64,000 nucleotides of DNA from Halieaceae bacterium UBA5044 (GTDB lineage: Bacteria; Pseudomonadota; Gammaproteobacteria; Pseudomonadales; Halieaceae), in assembly GCA_002416125.1 (NCBI GenBank), contig DIBU01000022.1:1-64000 (forward strand), given 5' to 3'. Below, in pieces: positions 15,521 through 24,965 of the stretch. Each line of letters opens with the position of its first letter. Within the stretch, counting starts at the first letter, position 1. The notes beneath the pieces were generated by a model. That model did not search any database, was not told the DNA's origin, and saw only the letters and a program-made list of their open reading frames with translations. The position numbers were made by a program, and so were the translations under genes.

Positions 15521-18406
15521 CTACGCAGCCGCCTTCTTCTTCCGCTTCCGCACAGCCCCGGCCTTGCTGGGCCCGCCGGCAGCGCGCGTCAACAGCGGCT
15601 TGAGGAACATCCCGGTATATGAACCGGGCGCTTCCGCAACCTCCTCCGGCGTACCTGTCGCGATAATCTGGCCGCCGCCCGAGCCGCCTTCCGGCCCCAG
15701 GTCTACCAGCCAGTCCGCCGTTTTGATCACATCCAGGTTGTGCTCAATGATCACCACGGTATTGCCGTGATCCCGCAGGCGGTGCAGCACCTCCAGCAGT
15801 TGGCGAATGTCCTCAAAGTGCAGGCCCGTGGTGGGCTCATCGAGGATGTACAGAGTCTTGCCGGTATCGCGCTTGGACAGTTCCCGCGATAGCTTGACTC
15901 GCTGTGCCTCCCCACCTGACAAGGTAGTTGCTGCCTGTCCGAGGCGTATGTAGGACAGGCCGACATCCATCAGTGTTTGCAGCTTGCGCGCGATGGCCGG
16001 CACCGGCTCGAAGAAGGCCAGCGCATCTTCCACCGTCATCTCCAGCACCTCGTGGATATTCTTGCCCTTGTAGCGGACTTCCAGCGTCTCGCGGTTATAG
16101 CGCTTGCCCTTGCAGACATCGCAGGGGACATAGATGTCGGGCAGGAAGTGCATCTCTACCTTGGTGACGCCATCGCCCTGGCAGGCTTCACAGCGACCCC
16201 CCTTGACGTTGAAGCTGAAACGGCCGGGTTTGTAGCCACGCGAGCGCGCCTCCTGGGTGCCGGAGAACAATTCCCGCACCGGGGTAAAGATGCCGGTATA
16301 GGTCGCCGGGTTGGAGCGGGGCGTGCGGCCAATCGGGCTCTGGTCGATGTCGATGCATTTATCGATGTGCTGCATGCCAGTGATCGCCGAGTAGGGCGCC
16401 GGTGTCAGGGTGGTGGCACCATTGAGCTCGGTAGCGGCGAGGGGGTACAGCGTGTTGTTGACCAGGGTGGACTTGCCGGAGCCGGATACGCCCGTGACGC
16501 AGGTCAGTAGCCCCAGTGGCAGCTCCAGGGTGACGTTTTGCAGGTTGTTGCCCGTGGCGCCAGAGAGCGTGAGCATTTTCTTGCGGTCCACAGGGGTGCG
16601 CTTTGCGGGTACGGCGATAGAGCGCTTGCCGGACAGGTAGGCGCCAGTCAGGGAGTCCGCGTTACCCACGATATCCGCCAGGCTGCCCTGGGCCACAATA
16701 CGCCCACCGTGCACCCCCGCCCCCGGGCCTATGTCAATAATGTGGTCAGCGCTGCGAATGGCGTCCTCATCGTGCTCTACTACCAGAACCGTATTCCCCA
16801 GGTCGCGCAGATGCGTCAGCGTGCCGAGCAGGCGTTCATTGTCCCGTTGATGCAGGCCGATAGACGGCTCGTCGAGTATGTACATCACGCCGACCAGACC
16901 GGCGCCAATCTGCGAAGCCAGGCGTATGCGCTGTGCCTCGCCACCGGAGAGGGTTTCCGCGCTGCGGCTCAGCGTCAGGTAATTCAGCCCCACATCGACC
17001 AGAAAGCGGTACCGCGCACGCAGCTCCTTGAGGATCTTGCCGGCGATTTCACCCTTGCGGCCCGGCAGGGTCAGGTTGCCGAAGTAGATCTCCGCCTCGC
17101 CCACCGGCATCTCCGCAATGCTGGGCAGGTCGCGATCGTCCACGAATACGTGGCGTGCATCCCGGCACAGGCGGGTGCCGCCGCAGTCAGGGCAGGGTTG
17201 CGTCGACATGAACTTGAACAGCTCTTCACGCACCGACTGGGACTCCGTGTCCCGATAGCGCCTTTCCATATTGGGCAGTATCCCCTCAAAGGGATGCTTG
17301 CGCTTGTAGACGTCGCCGCGATCATTCATGTAGGCGAAGCTGATCTCCTCATTTCCACTGCCCTGGAGAATGGCCTGCTGGTGGGCTTTCTTCAGCTGTG
17401 CAAAGGGGGTGTCGATGGAGAAACCGTAGTGGTCGGCGAGGCTGGTCAGCATGTGGAAGTAGTACACGTTGCGCCGGTCCCAGCCGCGTATGGCGCCTTC
17501 GGCGAGGCTGGACTCCGGGTGCAGGACGACACGCGCCGGGTCGAAATACTGCTTGACGCCCAGGCCGTCACAGCTGGAGCAGGCACCGGCGGGGTTATTG
17601 AAGGAAAACAGCCGCGGCTCCAGTTCGTCGATGCTGTGGCCGCAGACGGGGCAAGCGAAACGGGCGGAGAACATGATGTCCCCGCCGTCGCCCTCCATGG
17701 GGCTGATCGTGGCGAGGCCATCGGTGAGGCCCAGCGCCGTTTCGAAGGATTCCGCCAGTCGCAGGCTGAGATCGGCGCGCACCTTGAAGCGGTCTACCAC
17801 CACCTCGATGTCATGTTTGCGCTTTTTGTCGAGGTCGGGAAGGTCATCAAGCTCGGTGATAATGCCATCGACCCTGGCACGTACAAAGCCGGCGGCGCGC
17901 AGCTCCTCAAAGACATGCAGGTGCTCACCCTTGCGCGCCCGCACCACGGGCGCCAGCAACATCAGTTTGCTGCCCTCGGGCATGGCCAGCACGGAATCGA
18001 CCATCTGGCTCACCGTCTGGGCCTGCAGGCTCTCACCGTGTTCCGGGCAGCGCGGTTCCCCGACACGTGCGTACAGCAGGCGCAGGTAGTCGTATATCTC
18101 GGTAATGGTACCCACGGTGGAGCGCGGATTGTGGGATGTGGACTTCTGTTCGATGGAAATAGCGGGCGACAGACCCTCGATATGGTCCATGTCGGGCTTT
18201 TCCATCATCGACAGGAACTGCCTGGCATAGGTGGACAGCGACTCCACATAGCGCCGCTGCCCTTCGGCATACAGCGTGTCGAAGGCCAGTGAAGACTTCC
18301 CCGACCCCGAGAGCCCGGTGATGACAACCAGTTTGTCCCGGGGGATGTCGAGGTCGATGTTCTTCAGGTTGTGGGTGCGTGCACCGCGGACGTGAATGGT
18401 GTCCAT
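15521..18406 (-). CDS. uvrA: Excinuclease ABC subunit A
   Basis: 961 residues; damage-recognition ATPase of nucleotide excision repair. Two ABC modules are visible: Walker A GLSGSGKSS at residues 31-39 and GVSGSGKST near 640, each with an LSGGEAQR signature. Zinc-finger cysteines occur in CPVCGHS...CSSC and in CEACQGDG...CDVCKGKRYN. The C-terminus ends in a basic tail (RKRKKKAAA). Transcribed toward the rplQ terminator. I found no CTG-N10-CAG LexA-type box in the upstream gap, so SOS control is not evident. Confidence 0.98.
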   Translation of the reverse strand: MDTIHVRGARTHNLKNIDLDIPRDKLVVITGLSGSGKSSLAFDTLYAEGQRRYVESLSTYARQFLSMMEKPDMDHIEGLSPAISIEQKSTSHNPRSTVGTITEIYDYLRLLYARVGEPRCPEHGESLQAQTVSQMVDSVLAMPEGSKLMLLAPVVRARKGEHLHVFEELRAAGFVRARVDGIITELDDLPDLDKKRKHDIEVVVDRFKVRADLSLRLAESFETALGLTDGLATISPMEGDGGDIMFSARFACPVCGHSIDELEPRLFSFNNPAGACSSCDGLGVKQYFDPARVVLHPESSLAEGAIRGWDRRNVYYFHMLTSLADHYGFSIDTPFAQLKKAHQQAILQGSGNEEISFAYMNDRGDVYKRKHPFEGILPNMERRYRDTESQSVREELFKFMSTQPCPDCGGTRLCRDARHVFVDDRDLPSIAEMPVGEAEIYFGNLTLPGRKGEIAGKILKELRARYRFLVDVGLNYLTLSRSAETLSGGEAQRIRLASQIGAGLVGVMYILDEPSIGLHQRDNERLLGTLTHLRDLGNTVLVVEHDEDAIRSADHIIDIGPGAGVHGGRIVAQGSLADIVGNADSLTGAYLSGKRSIAVPAKRTPVDRKKMLTLSGATGNNLQNVTLELPLGLLTCVTGVSGSGKSTLVNNTLYPLAATELNGATTLTPAPYSAITGMQHIDKCIDIDQSPIGRTPRSNPATYTGIFTPVRELFSGTQEARSRGYKPGRFSFNVKGGRCEACQGDGVTKVEMHFLPDIYVPCDVCKGKRYNRETLEVRYKGKNIHEVLEMTVEDALAFFEPVPAIARKLQTLMDVGLSYIRLGQAATTLSGGEAQRVKLSRELSKRDTGKTLYILDEPTTGLHFEDIRQLLEVLHRLRDHGNTVVIIEHNLDVIKTADWLVDLGPEGGSGGGQIIATGTPEEVAEAPGSYTGMFLKPLLTRAAGGPSKAGAVRKRKKKAAA

Positions 18407-18585
18407 GTGTCTCCGGTCGGGGGGTATCGGTCGAACCCGACAGTATAGGTCGTGTTGTCGTGTCGAGGCAAAAGGTTACCGGGTGGTACGCAGGCGTCTG
18501 CCGAGTGGATGCCACAGCGAAAGCGAAGCTGTTACCATAGCGGCTTTTGCAAAGTGCCTGTCCTGCTGTGATTACCAAACATCCC

Positions 18586-19779
18586 ATGTCGTCCGTTGAG
18601 CGGCGCTCAGTGGCCTCACTGGCTTTGCTGTACAACGTGCGCATGCTGGGCCTGTTCATGGTGCTGCCGCTACTGGCCCTGTACGCCGTGGACTTTGCCG
18701 GCGCGACGCCCACCCTGATCGGGGTGGCGCTGGGCGTGTACGGGCTCACCCAGGCGTCACTGCAAATCCCCCTGGGCTGGCTCTCCGATCGCATCGGCCG
18801 CAAGCCGGTGATTATTGGCGGTCTGCTGGTATTTGCGGCGGGCAGTGTGGTGGCAGCACTGGCCGAGAGCATCCAGGGCATCATTCTTGGTCGCGCCCTG
18901 CAGGGTGCCGGGGCGATTGCCAGCAGTGTGATGGCTCTGGTGGCTGATCTCACGTCCCGGGAGCAGCGCACCAAGGCGATGGCGGTGGTGGGTGCGAGTA
19001 TTGGCCTGGCCTTCGCCCTGGCCCTCGTGCTGGGGCCGCTGATAGCGGGAATGGGCGGGCTGGAGGCCGTGTTCGGCGTCACTGCGGCATTGGCGTTGTT
19101 GGGTATCGTGGTGGTGCTCTGGCAGGTGCCGGACCCGCCTCGCAGCGGGGTGACCTACACCGAAGTTGGCACGCGGCCCCGCTTGTTCCGCGCCAGCCTG
19201 CGCAACGGCACGCTGCTGCGGCTGGATATCGGCATTTTTGTCCTCCATTTTGTGCTCATGGCCAGCTTCCAGATTGTACCCGGGGCGCTGGAGTCGGTGG
19301 TTGGGCTGGCTCGCGAGCACCATTGGCAGATTTACCTGCCCGCGGTTGTGCTGTCGGTGCTGGGCATTCTGCCCATGATGCGGCTGGCGGAGCGCGGCGG
19401 CCGCCACCATCTCGTGTTTCTTGTCGCTATCGCCGTATTGATGGTGGCTCTGGCGCTGCTCGGTCTGGCAGCCACGCCGTGGCTGTTTTGCGTGGCACTG
19501 TGGCTATTCTTCGTCGGGTTCAACTACATGGAGGCGGTACTGCCCTCCCTGGTCAGCAAGGCGGTGGCACCCGAGGCCAAGGGCACGGCGCTGGGCATAT
19601 TCTCCACCGCGCAGTTTCTCGGTATTTTCGCCGGCGGTGCCGCGGGTGGCTGGGTACTCCAGCACTACGGCGTCGTTGGCATTACCGAGTTGTGCCTGCT
19701 GGTTATCGCGGTGTGGATGCTGGTGGCACTGCCGGCACCTGTTCACGGCGAGTCCGGACTGGGCGAAGCCGCGCCCTGA
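18586..19779 (+). CDS. Major facilitator superfamily transporter
   Basis: 397 residues from the ATG at 18586 (MSSVERRSVASLALLYNVRMLG), with about 12 hydrophobic segments. The loop between helices 2 and 3 carries GWLSDRIGRKPVI, the MFS signature, and the family of drug/sugar exporters related to YajR lies in this same uvrA-MFS-ssb position in Pseudomonas. A GTG at 18568 is an alternative start. Substrate unknown. Divergent from uvrA. Confidence 0.85.
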   Translation: MSSVERRSVASLALLYNVRMLGLFMVLPLLALYAVDFAGATPTLIGVALGVYGLTQASLQIPLGWLSDRIGRKPVIIGGLLVFAAGSVVAALAESIQGIILGRALQGAGAIASSVMALVADLTSREQRTKAMAVVGASIGLAFALALVLGPLIAGMGGLEAVFGVTAALALLGIVVVLWQVPDPPRSGVTYTEVGTRPRLFRASLRNGTLLRLDIGIFVLHFVLMASFQIVPGALESVVGLAREHHWQIYLPAVVLSVLGILPMMRLAERGGRHHLVFLVAIAVLMVALALLGLAATPWLFCVALWLFFVGFNYMEAVLPSLVSKAVAPEAKGTALGIFSTAQFLGIFAGGAAGGWVLQHYGVVGITELCLLVIAVWMLVALPAPVHGESGLGEAAP

Positions 19780-19854
19780 GTGCCGGGCGCCAGCCGGGGC
19801 CGGAACCGATGGGTTTTGGCGTGATGTGGTGTCGCAATTGCACAGGTGGATTGT

Positions 19855-19860
19855 TATAGT
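19855..19860 (+). promoter_or_regulatory. Possible extended -10 for ssb
   Basis: TATAGT preceded by TGT forms an extended -10 about 49 bases before the ssb start. No good -35 lies at the right distance, so this is tentative. Confidence 0.35.
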
Positions 19861-19908
19861 CCTCGCAGTTATTTCCAATCGCCAACCGTCCACGAAAGAG
19901 GAGTTACC

Positions 19909-20412
19909 ATGGCTTCACGGGGCGTCAACAAAGTCATACTCGTCGGTAATCTGGGCGCGGATCCGGAAGTGCGCTACATGCCGTCAGGCGGTGCGGTGAC
20001 CAACGTCAATCTGGCCACCTCCGAGAGCTGGAAGGACAAGCAGACCGGCCAGCCCCAGGAGCGCACGGAGTGGCACCGCGTGGTGTTCTTCAATCGGCTG
20101 GCGGAGATTGCCGGTGAATACCTGAAAAAGGGCTCCAAGGTGTATGTTGAAGGCTCTCTGCGCACGCGCAAGTGGCAGGCACAGGACGGCCAGGACCGGT
20201 ACACCACGGAAATCGTGGCCAACGAGATGCAGATGCTGGACAGTCGCCCCGGCGGCGGCCAGATGGGCGGCGACAACTATGGGCGCGATGAGTACAACCA
20301 GAGCGCGGCGCCGCAGCAGCAAGCTCCCGCCGCATCGGGCGGCGCACGTGCGCCGGCGAGCAATACACCTCCCGGTGACTTTGACGACTTTGACGACGAC
20401 ATTCCTTTCTGA
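19909..20412 (+). CDS. ssb: Single-stranded DNA-binding protein
   Basis: 167 residues: OB-fold domain (about 1-110, MASRGVNKVILVGNLGADPEVRYMPSGGAV and TEWHRVVFFNRLAEIAGEYLKKGSKVYVEG), a Gly/Gln/Ala-rich linker and the acidic tip DFDDFDDDIPF that recruits repair and replication proteins. Start ATG at 19909 follows an AGAGGAG site. Downstream genes run in the same direction. Confidence 0.98.
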   Translation: MASRGVNKVILVGNLGADPEVRYMPSGGAVTNVNLATSESWKDKQTGQPQERTEWHRVVFFNRLAEIAGEYLKKGSKVYVEGSLRTRKWQAQDGQDRYTTEIVANEMQMLDSRPGGGQMGGDNYGRDEYNQSAAPQQQAPAASGGARAPASNTPPGDFDDFDDDIPF

Positions 20413-20460
20413 GGCGGTTGTTTCGCCCGCAGCGTGCGGCAGTGATCCGGGGGGGCTGGT

Positions 20461-21354
20461 GTGCGCGTCCTCTTGATCGGTTCGGACAGCTCTCTGGGAC
20501 TGGCCCTGGCGGATCACCTGAAGCGCTGGGGTCGGCACGAGCTTGAAAGTGTTTCCAGCTCGGTGTCGCGCTGGAAAAGCGAGCGCCATGCCAAGAAGGT
20601 TGTGCGCCGCGCGCGTGCGGACATCGTGGTTGATGTGCGTCTGCAGGGCGCAATCGACAGCGGCGAGTTGATCAACGAACTGGATGTTGAGCGCAGTCAC
20701 TGGTTGGCCAAGGCCTGCCAGCGCAGTGATGCCAGCTATTTCCTGGTGTCCAGCGCGCGCGTGTTCGCAGGCGATGCGGAGCGCGGTTATCGCGAACAGG
20801 ACCCCCCTGACAATCCTGAAACGGTGGGTCGCTTGCTGGCGGCGGCGGAAACCCGCGCCAGCGAGACCTGCGAACGGCACGTGGTGCTGCGTCTCGGCCC
20901 GGTATTTTCAGCAGCCGGCGTCAACGTGTTGTCGCATATGCTGGAACAGCTGATCGCCGGCGGGACCCTGTCACTGGACAACCAGCTCAGGGGCTGCCCC
21001 GTTGAGTCCCTGGACGCCGCCCGGGTTGTGGCAGGCATGCTCGACCAGTTGGGTGCCGGCGCCGAGTCCTGGGGTATCTACCATTACTGCAGCACGGATA
21101 CGACCAACTGTTATGAGTTTGCAGAAGCGTTGCTGGCTTCCGCCTCGCAGTTCTCACGGTTCTCGCCCGACGCCGTGCAGTTGCAGTTGCTGGGTGGCCC
21201 GGGCCGGGCGCTGAACCGTTCACTGCAGTGCAACCGCATCCGCAGCACCTTTGCCATCAAACAGGTTTCCTGGCGCAGTTTCGTCGCCGATACCGTGCGC
21301 CAGTATTTCTATCAACGTCAACAACAACAGGCAAGCAAGGAGGCCTCAGGCTGA
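20461..21354 (+). CDS. RmlD-like Rossmann protein with degenerate active site
   Basis: 297 residues from a GTG. The N-terminus (MRVLLIGSDSSLGLALADHL) keeps the glycine-rich nucleotide-binding turn of the dTDP-4-dehydrorhamnose reductase/NAD-dependent epimerase fold, and YFLVSSARVFAG matches the family strand before the active site. Where family members have YGxSK, this one reads VGRLL, so the catalytic Tyr and Lys are Val122 and Leu126. A reductase role is therefore unlikely; a binding or structural role is possible. It overlaps moaB by one base, and lies 48 bases after ssb. A signal of neofunctionalisation rather than a broken gene, as the frame is intact. Confidence 0.7.
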   Translation: MRVLLIGSDSSLGLALADHLKRWGRHELESVSSSVSRWKSERHAKKVVRRARADIVVDVRLQGAIDSGELINELDVERSHWLAKACQRSDASYFLVSSARVFAGDAERGYREQDPPDNPETVGRLLAAAETRASETCERHVVLRLGPVFSAAGVNVLSHMLEQLIAGGTLSLDNQLRGCPVESLDAARVVAGMLDQLGAGAESWGIYHYCSTDTTNCYEFAEALLASASQFSRFSPDAVQLQLLGGPGRALNRSLQCNRIRSTFAIKQVSWRSFVADTVRQYFYQRQQQQASKEASG

Positions 21355-21887
21355 TGTCTGCATCGTCCGCAAGCGGCCCGGGGATCGGTCTCTCGATTGC
21401 CGTGCTGACGGTATCCGACACCCGTACGCCCGACACCGACACCTCGGGCCAGTATCTGGTGCAGGCGCTTGAAGCCGCGGGTCACAGCTGCTTCGCGCAC
21501 AACATCGTGCCCGATGACATCTACCAGATTCGCGCGCTGCTGTCGGTCTGGATAGCCGAGCCCGCCGTGCAGGTGGTGCTGGTGACCGGCGGCACCGGGT
21601 TTTCCGGGCGCGATTCCACGCCTGAAGCGGTGGCGCCGCTGTTCGATAAATCCATTGAGGGTTTTGGTGAAGTGTTCCGCGCCTTGTCGTTTGCAGAAAT
21701 CGGATCGTCGACGGTGCAGTCGCGTGCCCTGGGCGGCCTCGCCAACAACACGCTCATCTTCTGCATGCCGGGTTCCACCGGTGCCTGTCGCACCGCCTGG
21801 ACTGGCATTATTCGTGAACAGCTGGACAGCGATCACCGGCCCTGTAACTTCGTTGGGGTGCTGCGGGCCCGCGCTACGCTGTCGTGA
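21354..21887 (+). CDS. moaB: Molybdenum cofactor biosynthesis protein B
   Basis: 177 residues, with the MogA/MoaB fold motifs TVSDTRTPDTDTSGQYL, the VTGGTGFSGRDSTPEA loop and the MPGSTGACRTAW C-terminal motif. MoaB/MogA-type proteins adenylylate molybdopterin before molybdate insertion. Start ATG overlaps the upstream stop by one base; its own stop overlaps the moeA GTG in a GTGA junction, so moaB-moeA are translationally coupled. Confidence 0.95.
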   Translation: MSASSASGPGIGLSIAVLTVSDTRTPDTDTSGQYLVQALEAAGHSCFAHNIVPDDIYQIRALLSVWIAEPAVQVVLVTGGTGFSGRDSTPEAVAPLFDKSIEGFGEVFRALSFAEIGSSTVQSRALGGLANNTLIFCMPGSTGACRTAWTGIIREQLDSDHRPCNFVGVLRARATLS

Positions 21888-23083
21888 AGCCGCTACTGCC
21901 GGTTGATGAAGCGCTGGCGACCCTGTTGGCCAGCGCCCCCCCACCGCCTGCCAGCGAGCTGCGCTGTCTGCAGACGGCGTGTGGCATGGTGCTGGCCGAC
22001 GATGTGATCGCCTCCGTCGCGGTGCCACCGGAGGACAACAGCGCCATGGATGGCTACGCGCTGCGCGCCCGCGACGCCACCGCCCCGTTGCCCGTCAGCC
22101 AGCGTATTGCCGCCGGACAGGCTCCCGAACCCCTGATGCCGGGGACGGCGGCACGGATCTTTACCGGTGCTCCGGTGCCTGCAGGCGCTGATGCCATCGC
22201 TATCCAGGAGCAGTGTGCCGAGGTCAACGGCACCGTGGTGGTCCAGGGAGCGGTGCACCCGGGCGACAATATCCGACCGTGTGGACAGGATATCCCTGCA
22301 GGTGCCCGTGTGCTGGCTTGCGGCAGGCGTCTGCGCGCGGAAGACATCGGGCTGCTGGCCTCGGTGGGGCTTGCGCAGGTGTCTGTTCGCCGCCCGCTGC
22401 GGGTCGCATTGCTGGCCACCGGTGATGAGCTGGTCGAACCCGGCGTCGCCCTGCGAGCGGGGCAGATCTACAACAGTAACCGCTATATGCTCGCGGCACT
22501 GGTGCGCGGCCTGGGCATGCAGGTAGTCGACTGTGGCAGCGTGGCGGACACGCCGGAGGCCACTGCCGCAGCGCTGGAGCAGGCGGCGGGCAGCGCCGAC
22601 TGCGTGATCAGCTCGGGTGGTGTGTCCGTGGGCGACGAGGACCATGTGCGCCGTCAGGTGGAGCGGCTGGGTTCGCTGTCACTGTGGCGTCCTGCCATCA
22701 AGCCGGGCAAGCCGCTGGCGTTTGGGGAGGTCGCCGGTGTGCCGTTTCTCGGCTTGCCCGGCAACCCGACCTCCAGTTTTGTCACCTTCTGCCTGCTGGC
22801 CAGGCCCTTCCTGTTGCGCTTCCAGGGTGCCAGTGACGTAGAACCCCTCTGGCTGCGTGCCCGTGCCGGATTCAGCCGTCCCAGGCCGGACAGCCGGCAG
22901 GAATATCTGCGGGTGAGTGTGAGTGCCGGGCCCGATGGCCCGCGTGCGGTGCCCTTCGCCAACCAGAGTTCGGGGGTGCTGAGTTCGGTGTGCTACAGCA
23001 ACGCCCTGGCCTGCGTGCCCCCCGCGACCTGCGTTGTGGAAGGGGACTGGCTGGACGTGGCGCTACTGGATTCCCTGGGCTGA
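21884..23083 (+). CDS. moeA: Molybdopterin molybdenumtransferase
   Basis: 399 residues from GTG, with the MoeA domains in order: N-terminal region (DNSAMDGYALRARD), a middle VFTGAPVP-like stretch (ARIFTGAPVPAGADA), the MogA-like domain (ALLATGDELVEPG, SSGGVSVGDEDHV) and a C-terminal domain. It inserts molybdate into adenylylated molybdopterin, the step after MoaB. The pair forms the molybdenum-cofactor finishing unit; no molybdoenzyme gene is in the window. Confidence 0.95.
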   Translation: MKPLLPVDEALATLLASAPPPPASELRCLQTACGMVLADDVIASVAVPPEDNSAMDGYALRARDATAPLPVSQRIAAGQAPEPLMPGTAARIFTGAPVPAGADAIAIQEQCAEVNGTVVVQGAVHPGDNIRPCGQDIPAGARVLACGRRLRAEDIGLLASVGLAQVSVRRPLRVALLATGDELVEPGVALRAGQIYNSNRYMLAALVRGLGMQVVDCGSVADTPEATAAALEQAAGSADCVISSGGVSVGDEDHVRRQVERLGSLSLWRPAIKPGKPLAFGEVAGVPFLGLPGNPTSSFVTFCLLARPFLLRFQGASDVEPLWLRARAGFSRPRPDSRQEYLRVSVSAGPDGPRAVPFANQSSGVLSSVCYSNALACVPPATCVVEGDWLDVALLDSLG

Positions 23084-23096
23084 GTCTGGTGCCCGC

Positions 23097-24323
23097 TCAG
23101 CCGGTGAACTTCTGGAACACCAGTGAAGCGTTGGTGCCTCCGAAACCGAAGCTGTTGGACATGACGCGCTGCAGGTCCACGTTGTCGTGTCGCTGGGTGG
23201 CGATGGGCAGGCCTTCCGCCTCCGGGTCCAGGGTCTCGATATTGGCCGAGGCGGCGATAAAGCCCGCTTGCTGCATCAGCAGAGAGTAGATCGCCTCCTG
23301 CACACCGGCTGCACCCAGAGAGTGCCCCGAGAGTGATTTCGTCGACCCTACAACGGGAATGTGATCGCGATCGCGATAGGCTTCACGCACCGCCTTCAGT
23401 TCCTGAATGTCGCCCGCCGGGGTGCTGGTGCCGTGGGCGTTGATATAGTCGATCGGGCCGCTGACCGTCGCCAGCGCCTGCTGCATGCAGCGCACGGCGC
23501 CTTCACCAGAGGGTGCTACCATGTCGTAGCCGTCGGAGGTGGCACCGTAACCCACAAGCTCCGCGTAGATCCGCGCACCCCTGGCGAGGGCATGTTCCAG
23601 CTCTTCGAGCACCAGCATGCCGCCGCCGCCGGCGATGACGAATCCGTCCCGGTTTGCGTCGTAGGCGCGAGAGGCGCGCTCCGGGGTGTCGTTGTACTTG
23701 GTGGACAGGGCACCCATGGCGTCGAACAGGCTGCTCAGTGTCCAGTGCAGCTCCTCACCACCGCCCGCGAACACGATGTCCTGCTTGTTGAGCTGAATCT
23801 GCTCCATGGCGTTGCCAATGCAGTGCGCGCTGGTGGAACAGGCAGATGAAATCGAGTAATTCACACCCTTGATACGTAAAGGCGTGGCGAGGCAGGCTGA
23901 CACCGTGCTCCCCATGGTCTGGGTGACCCGATAGGGGCCCACGCGGCGCAGGCCTTTTTCCCGCAGGATGTCCGCTGCCTCGGTCTGGCTCGCCGAGGAG
24001 GCGCCACCGGACCCGGCAATGATACCCGTGCGCACATTGGATACGTCCTTTTCGGCGAGGCCGGAGTCCGCTATCGCCTGCTGCATGGCGATATAGGCAT
24101 AGGCGGCAGCATCGCCCATGAAGCGCAGCTGTTTGCGGTCGATATGATCTGCGACAACAATATCCGGTGCGCCGGCGACGTGCGAGCGCATCCCCATATC
24201 AATCTGTTCCTGGCGAATCTTGATACCGGAGCGCCCGGCCCGCAGCGCCTCAGTGACTGTTTCGGCATCGTTACCCAGGCAGGACACGATACCGAGCCCT
24301 GTAATGACTACCCGTCTGCTCAT
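23097..24323 (-). CDS. fabB: 3-oxoacyl-ACP synthase I
   Basis: 408 residues from the ATG at 24323 (MSRRVVITGLGIVSCLGND); longer starts lie inside fabA. The catalytic triad is visible as Cys in SSACSTSAHCIGNA, His in INAHGTSTPAGD and His in TKSLSGHSLGAAG. FabB elongates cis-3-decenoyl-ACP, the committed step to unsaturated fatty acids. It follows fabA by 4 bases, the fabAB operon known from Pseudomonas. Confidence 0.97.
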   Translation of the reverse strand: MSRRVVITGLGIVSCLGNDAETVTEALRAGRSGIKIRQEQIDMGMRSHVAGAPDIVVADHIDRKQLRFMGDAAAYAYIAMQQAIADSGLAEKDVSNVRTGIIAGSGGASSASQTEAADILREKGLRRVGPYRVTQTMGSTVSACLATPLRIKGVNYSISSACSTSAHCIGNAMEQIQLNKQDIVFAGGGEELHWTLSSLFDAMGALSTKYNDTPERASRAYDANRDGFVIAGGGGMLVLEELEHALARGARIYAELVGYGATSDGYDMVAPSGEGAVRCMQQALATVSGPIDYINAHGTSTPAGDIQELKAVREAYRDRDHIPVVGSTKSLSGHSLGAAGVQEAIYSLLMQQAGFIAASANIETLDPEAEGLPIATQRHDNVDLQRVMSNSFGFGGTNASLVFQKFTG

Positions 24324-24327
24324 GGGA

Positions 24328-24843
24328 TTAGAAAGACTCCGTTGAGGTGAACAGCCCGACACGCAGGTCGTTCGCTGTGTAGATGTCGCGACCATCCACC
24401 GATACCACGCCATCGGCTATGCCCATGATGAGCTTGCGCTCGATAACCCGCTTCATGTGGATGTGGTAGCTGACTTTCTTCGCGCTGGGTACAACCTGCC
24501 CGGTGAACTTCACGTCGCCGGAACCCAGTGCCCGACCCCGTCCCGGGTTGCCACGCCAGCCGAGAAAGAAGCCGACAAGCTGCCACATGGCATCCAGTCC
24601 CAGGCAGCCGGGCATCACCGGGTCACCCGGGAAGTGGCATTGGAAAAACCATAGATCCGGGTGGATATCGAGCTCGGCGACGATTTCTCCCTTGCCGTAG
24701 CGGCCACCCTCGGAACTCACGTGGGTAATGCGATCCAGCATCAGCATGTTGTCGGTCGGCAACTGCGCGTTGCCGGGGCCGAAGAGGTGGCCGTGGCCGC
24801 AGGCGACCAGTTCTTCTTTCGTGAATGCGCTTTGTGCGGTCAT
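24328..24843 (-). CDS. fabA: 3-hydroxydecanoyl-ACP dehydratase/isomerase
   Basis: 171 residues, the usual length. The hotdog-fold active site is present: His in QCHFPGDPVMPGCLG and Asp in GLDAMWQLVGFFLGW. FabA makes the first double bond (trans-2 to cis-3 decenoyl-ACP). It leads the fabA-fabB operon; a promoter-like TAGAAT and two 14-bp-spaced direct repeats lie upstream. Confidence 0.97.
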   Translation of the reverse strand: MTAQSAFTKEELVACGHGHLFGPGNAQLPTDNMLMLDRITHVSSEGGRYGKGEIVAELDIHPDLWFFQCHFPGDPVMPGCLGLDAMWQLVGFFLGWRGNPGRGRALGSGDVKFTGQVVPSAKKVSYHIHMKRVIERKLIMGIADGVVSVDGRDIYTANDLRVGLFTSTESF

Positions 24844-24912
24844 AGTGTGTCCAGTCGGGCCCCAAAGTCCGTGCAGGGCGTCAGGCCCCGGTGTCAGCCG
24901 CGCTGTGATCGG

Positions 24913-24965
24913 TCAGGGCGTATGTGTCAGGGCGTCATTCTAAACCCTGCGGGGCACAAGTCCAG
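24913..24965 (-). promoter_or_regulatory. Possible fabA promoter with direct repeats
   Basis: On the minus strand, TAGAAT (complement of 24937-24942) follows a -35-like TGGACT (complement of 24959-24964) after 16 bp. Two direct repeats GTCAGGGCGT start at 24912 and 24926, exactly 14 bp apart and just downstream of the -10; a third weaker copy is at 24873. They could be operator half-sites for a fatty-acid regulator, but do not match a consensus I know. Confidence 0.35.

Noticed and set aside
16538..18292. A 584-codon plus-strand frame inside uvrA.
   Set aside because: uvrA on the other strand is beyond doubt, and the plus-strand product has no recognisable motif.
18407..18585. SOS (LexA) box for uvrA.
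   Set aside because: I looked for CTG-N10-CAG in the uvrA-MFS gap and found none, so SOS control cannot be supported from this sequence.
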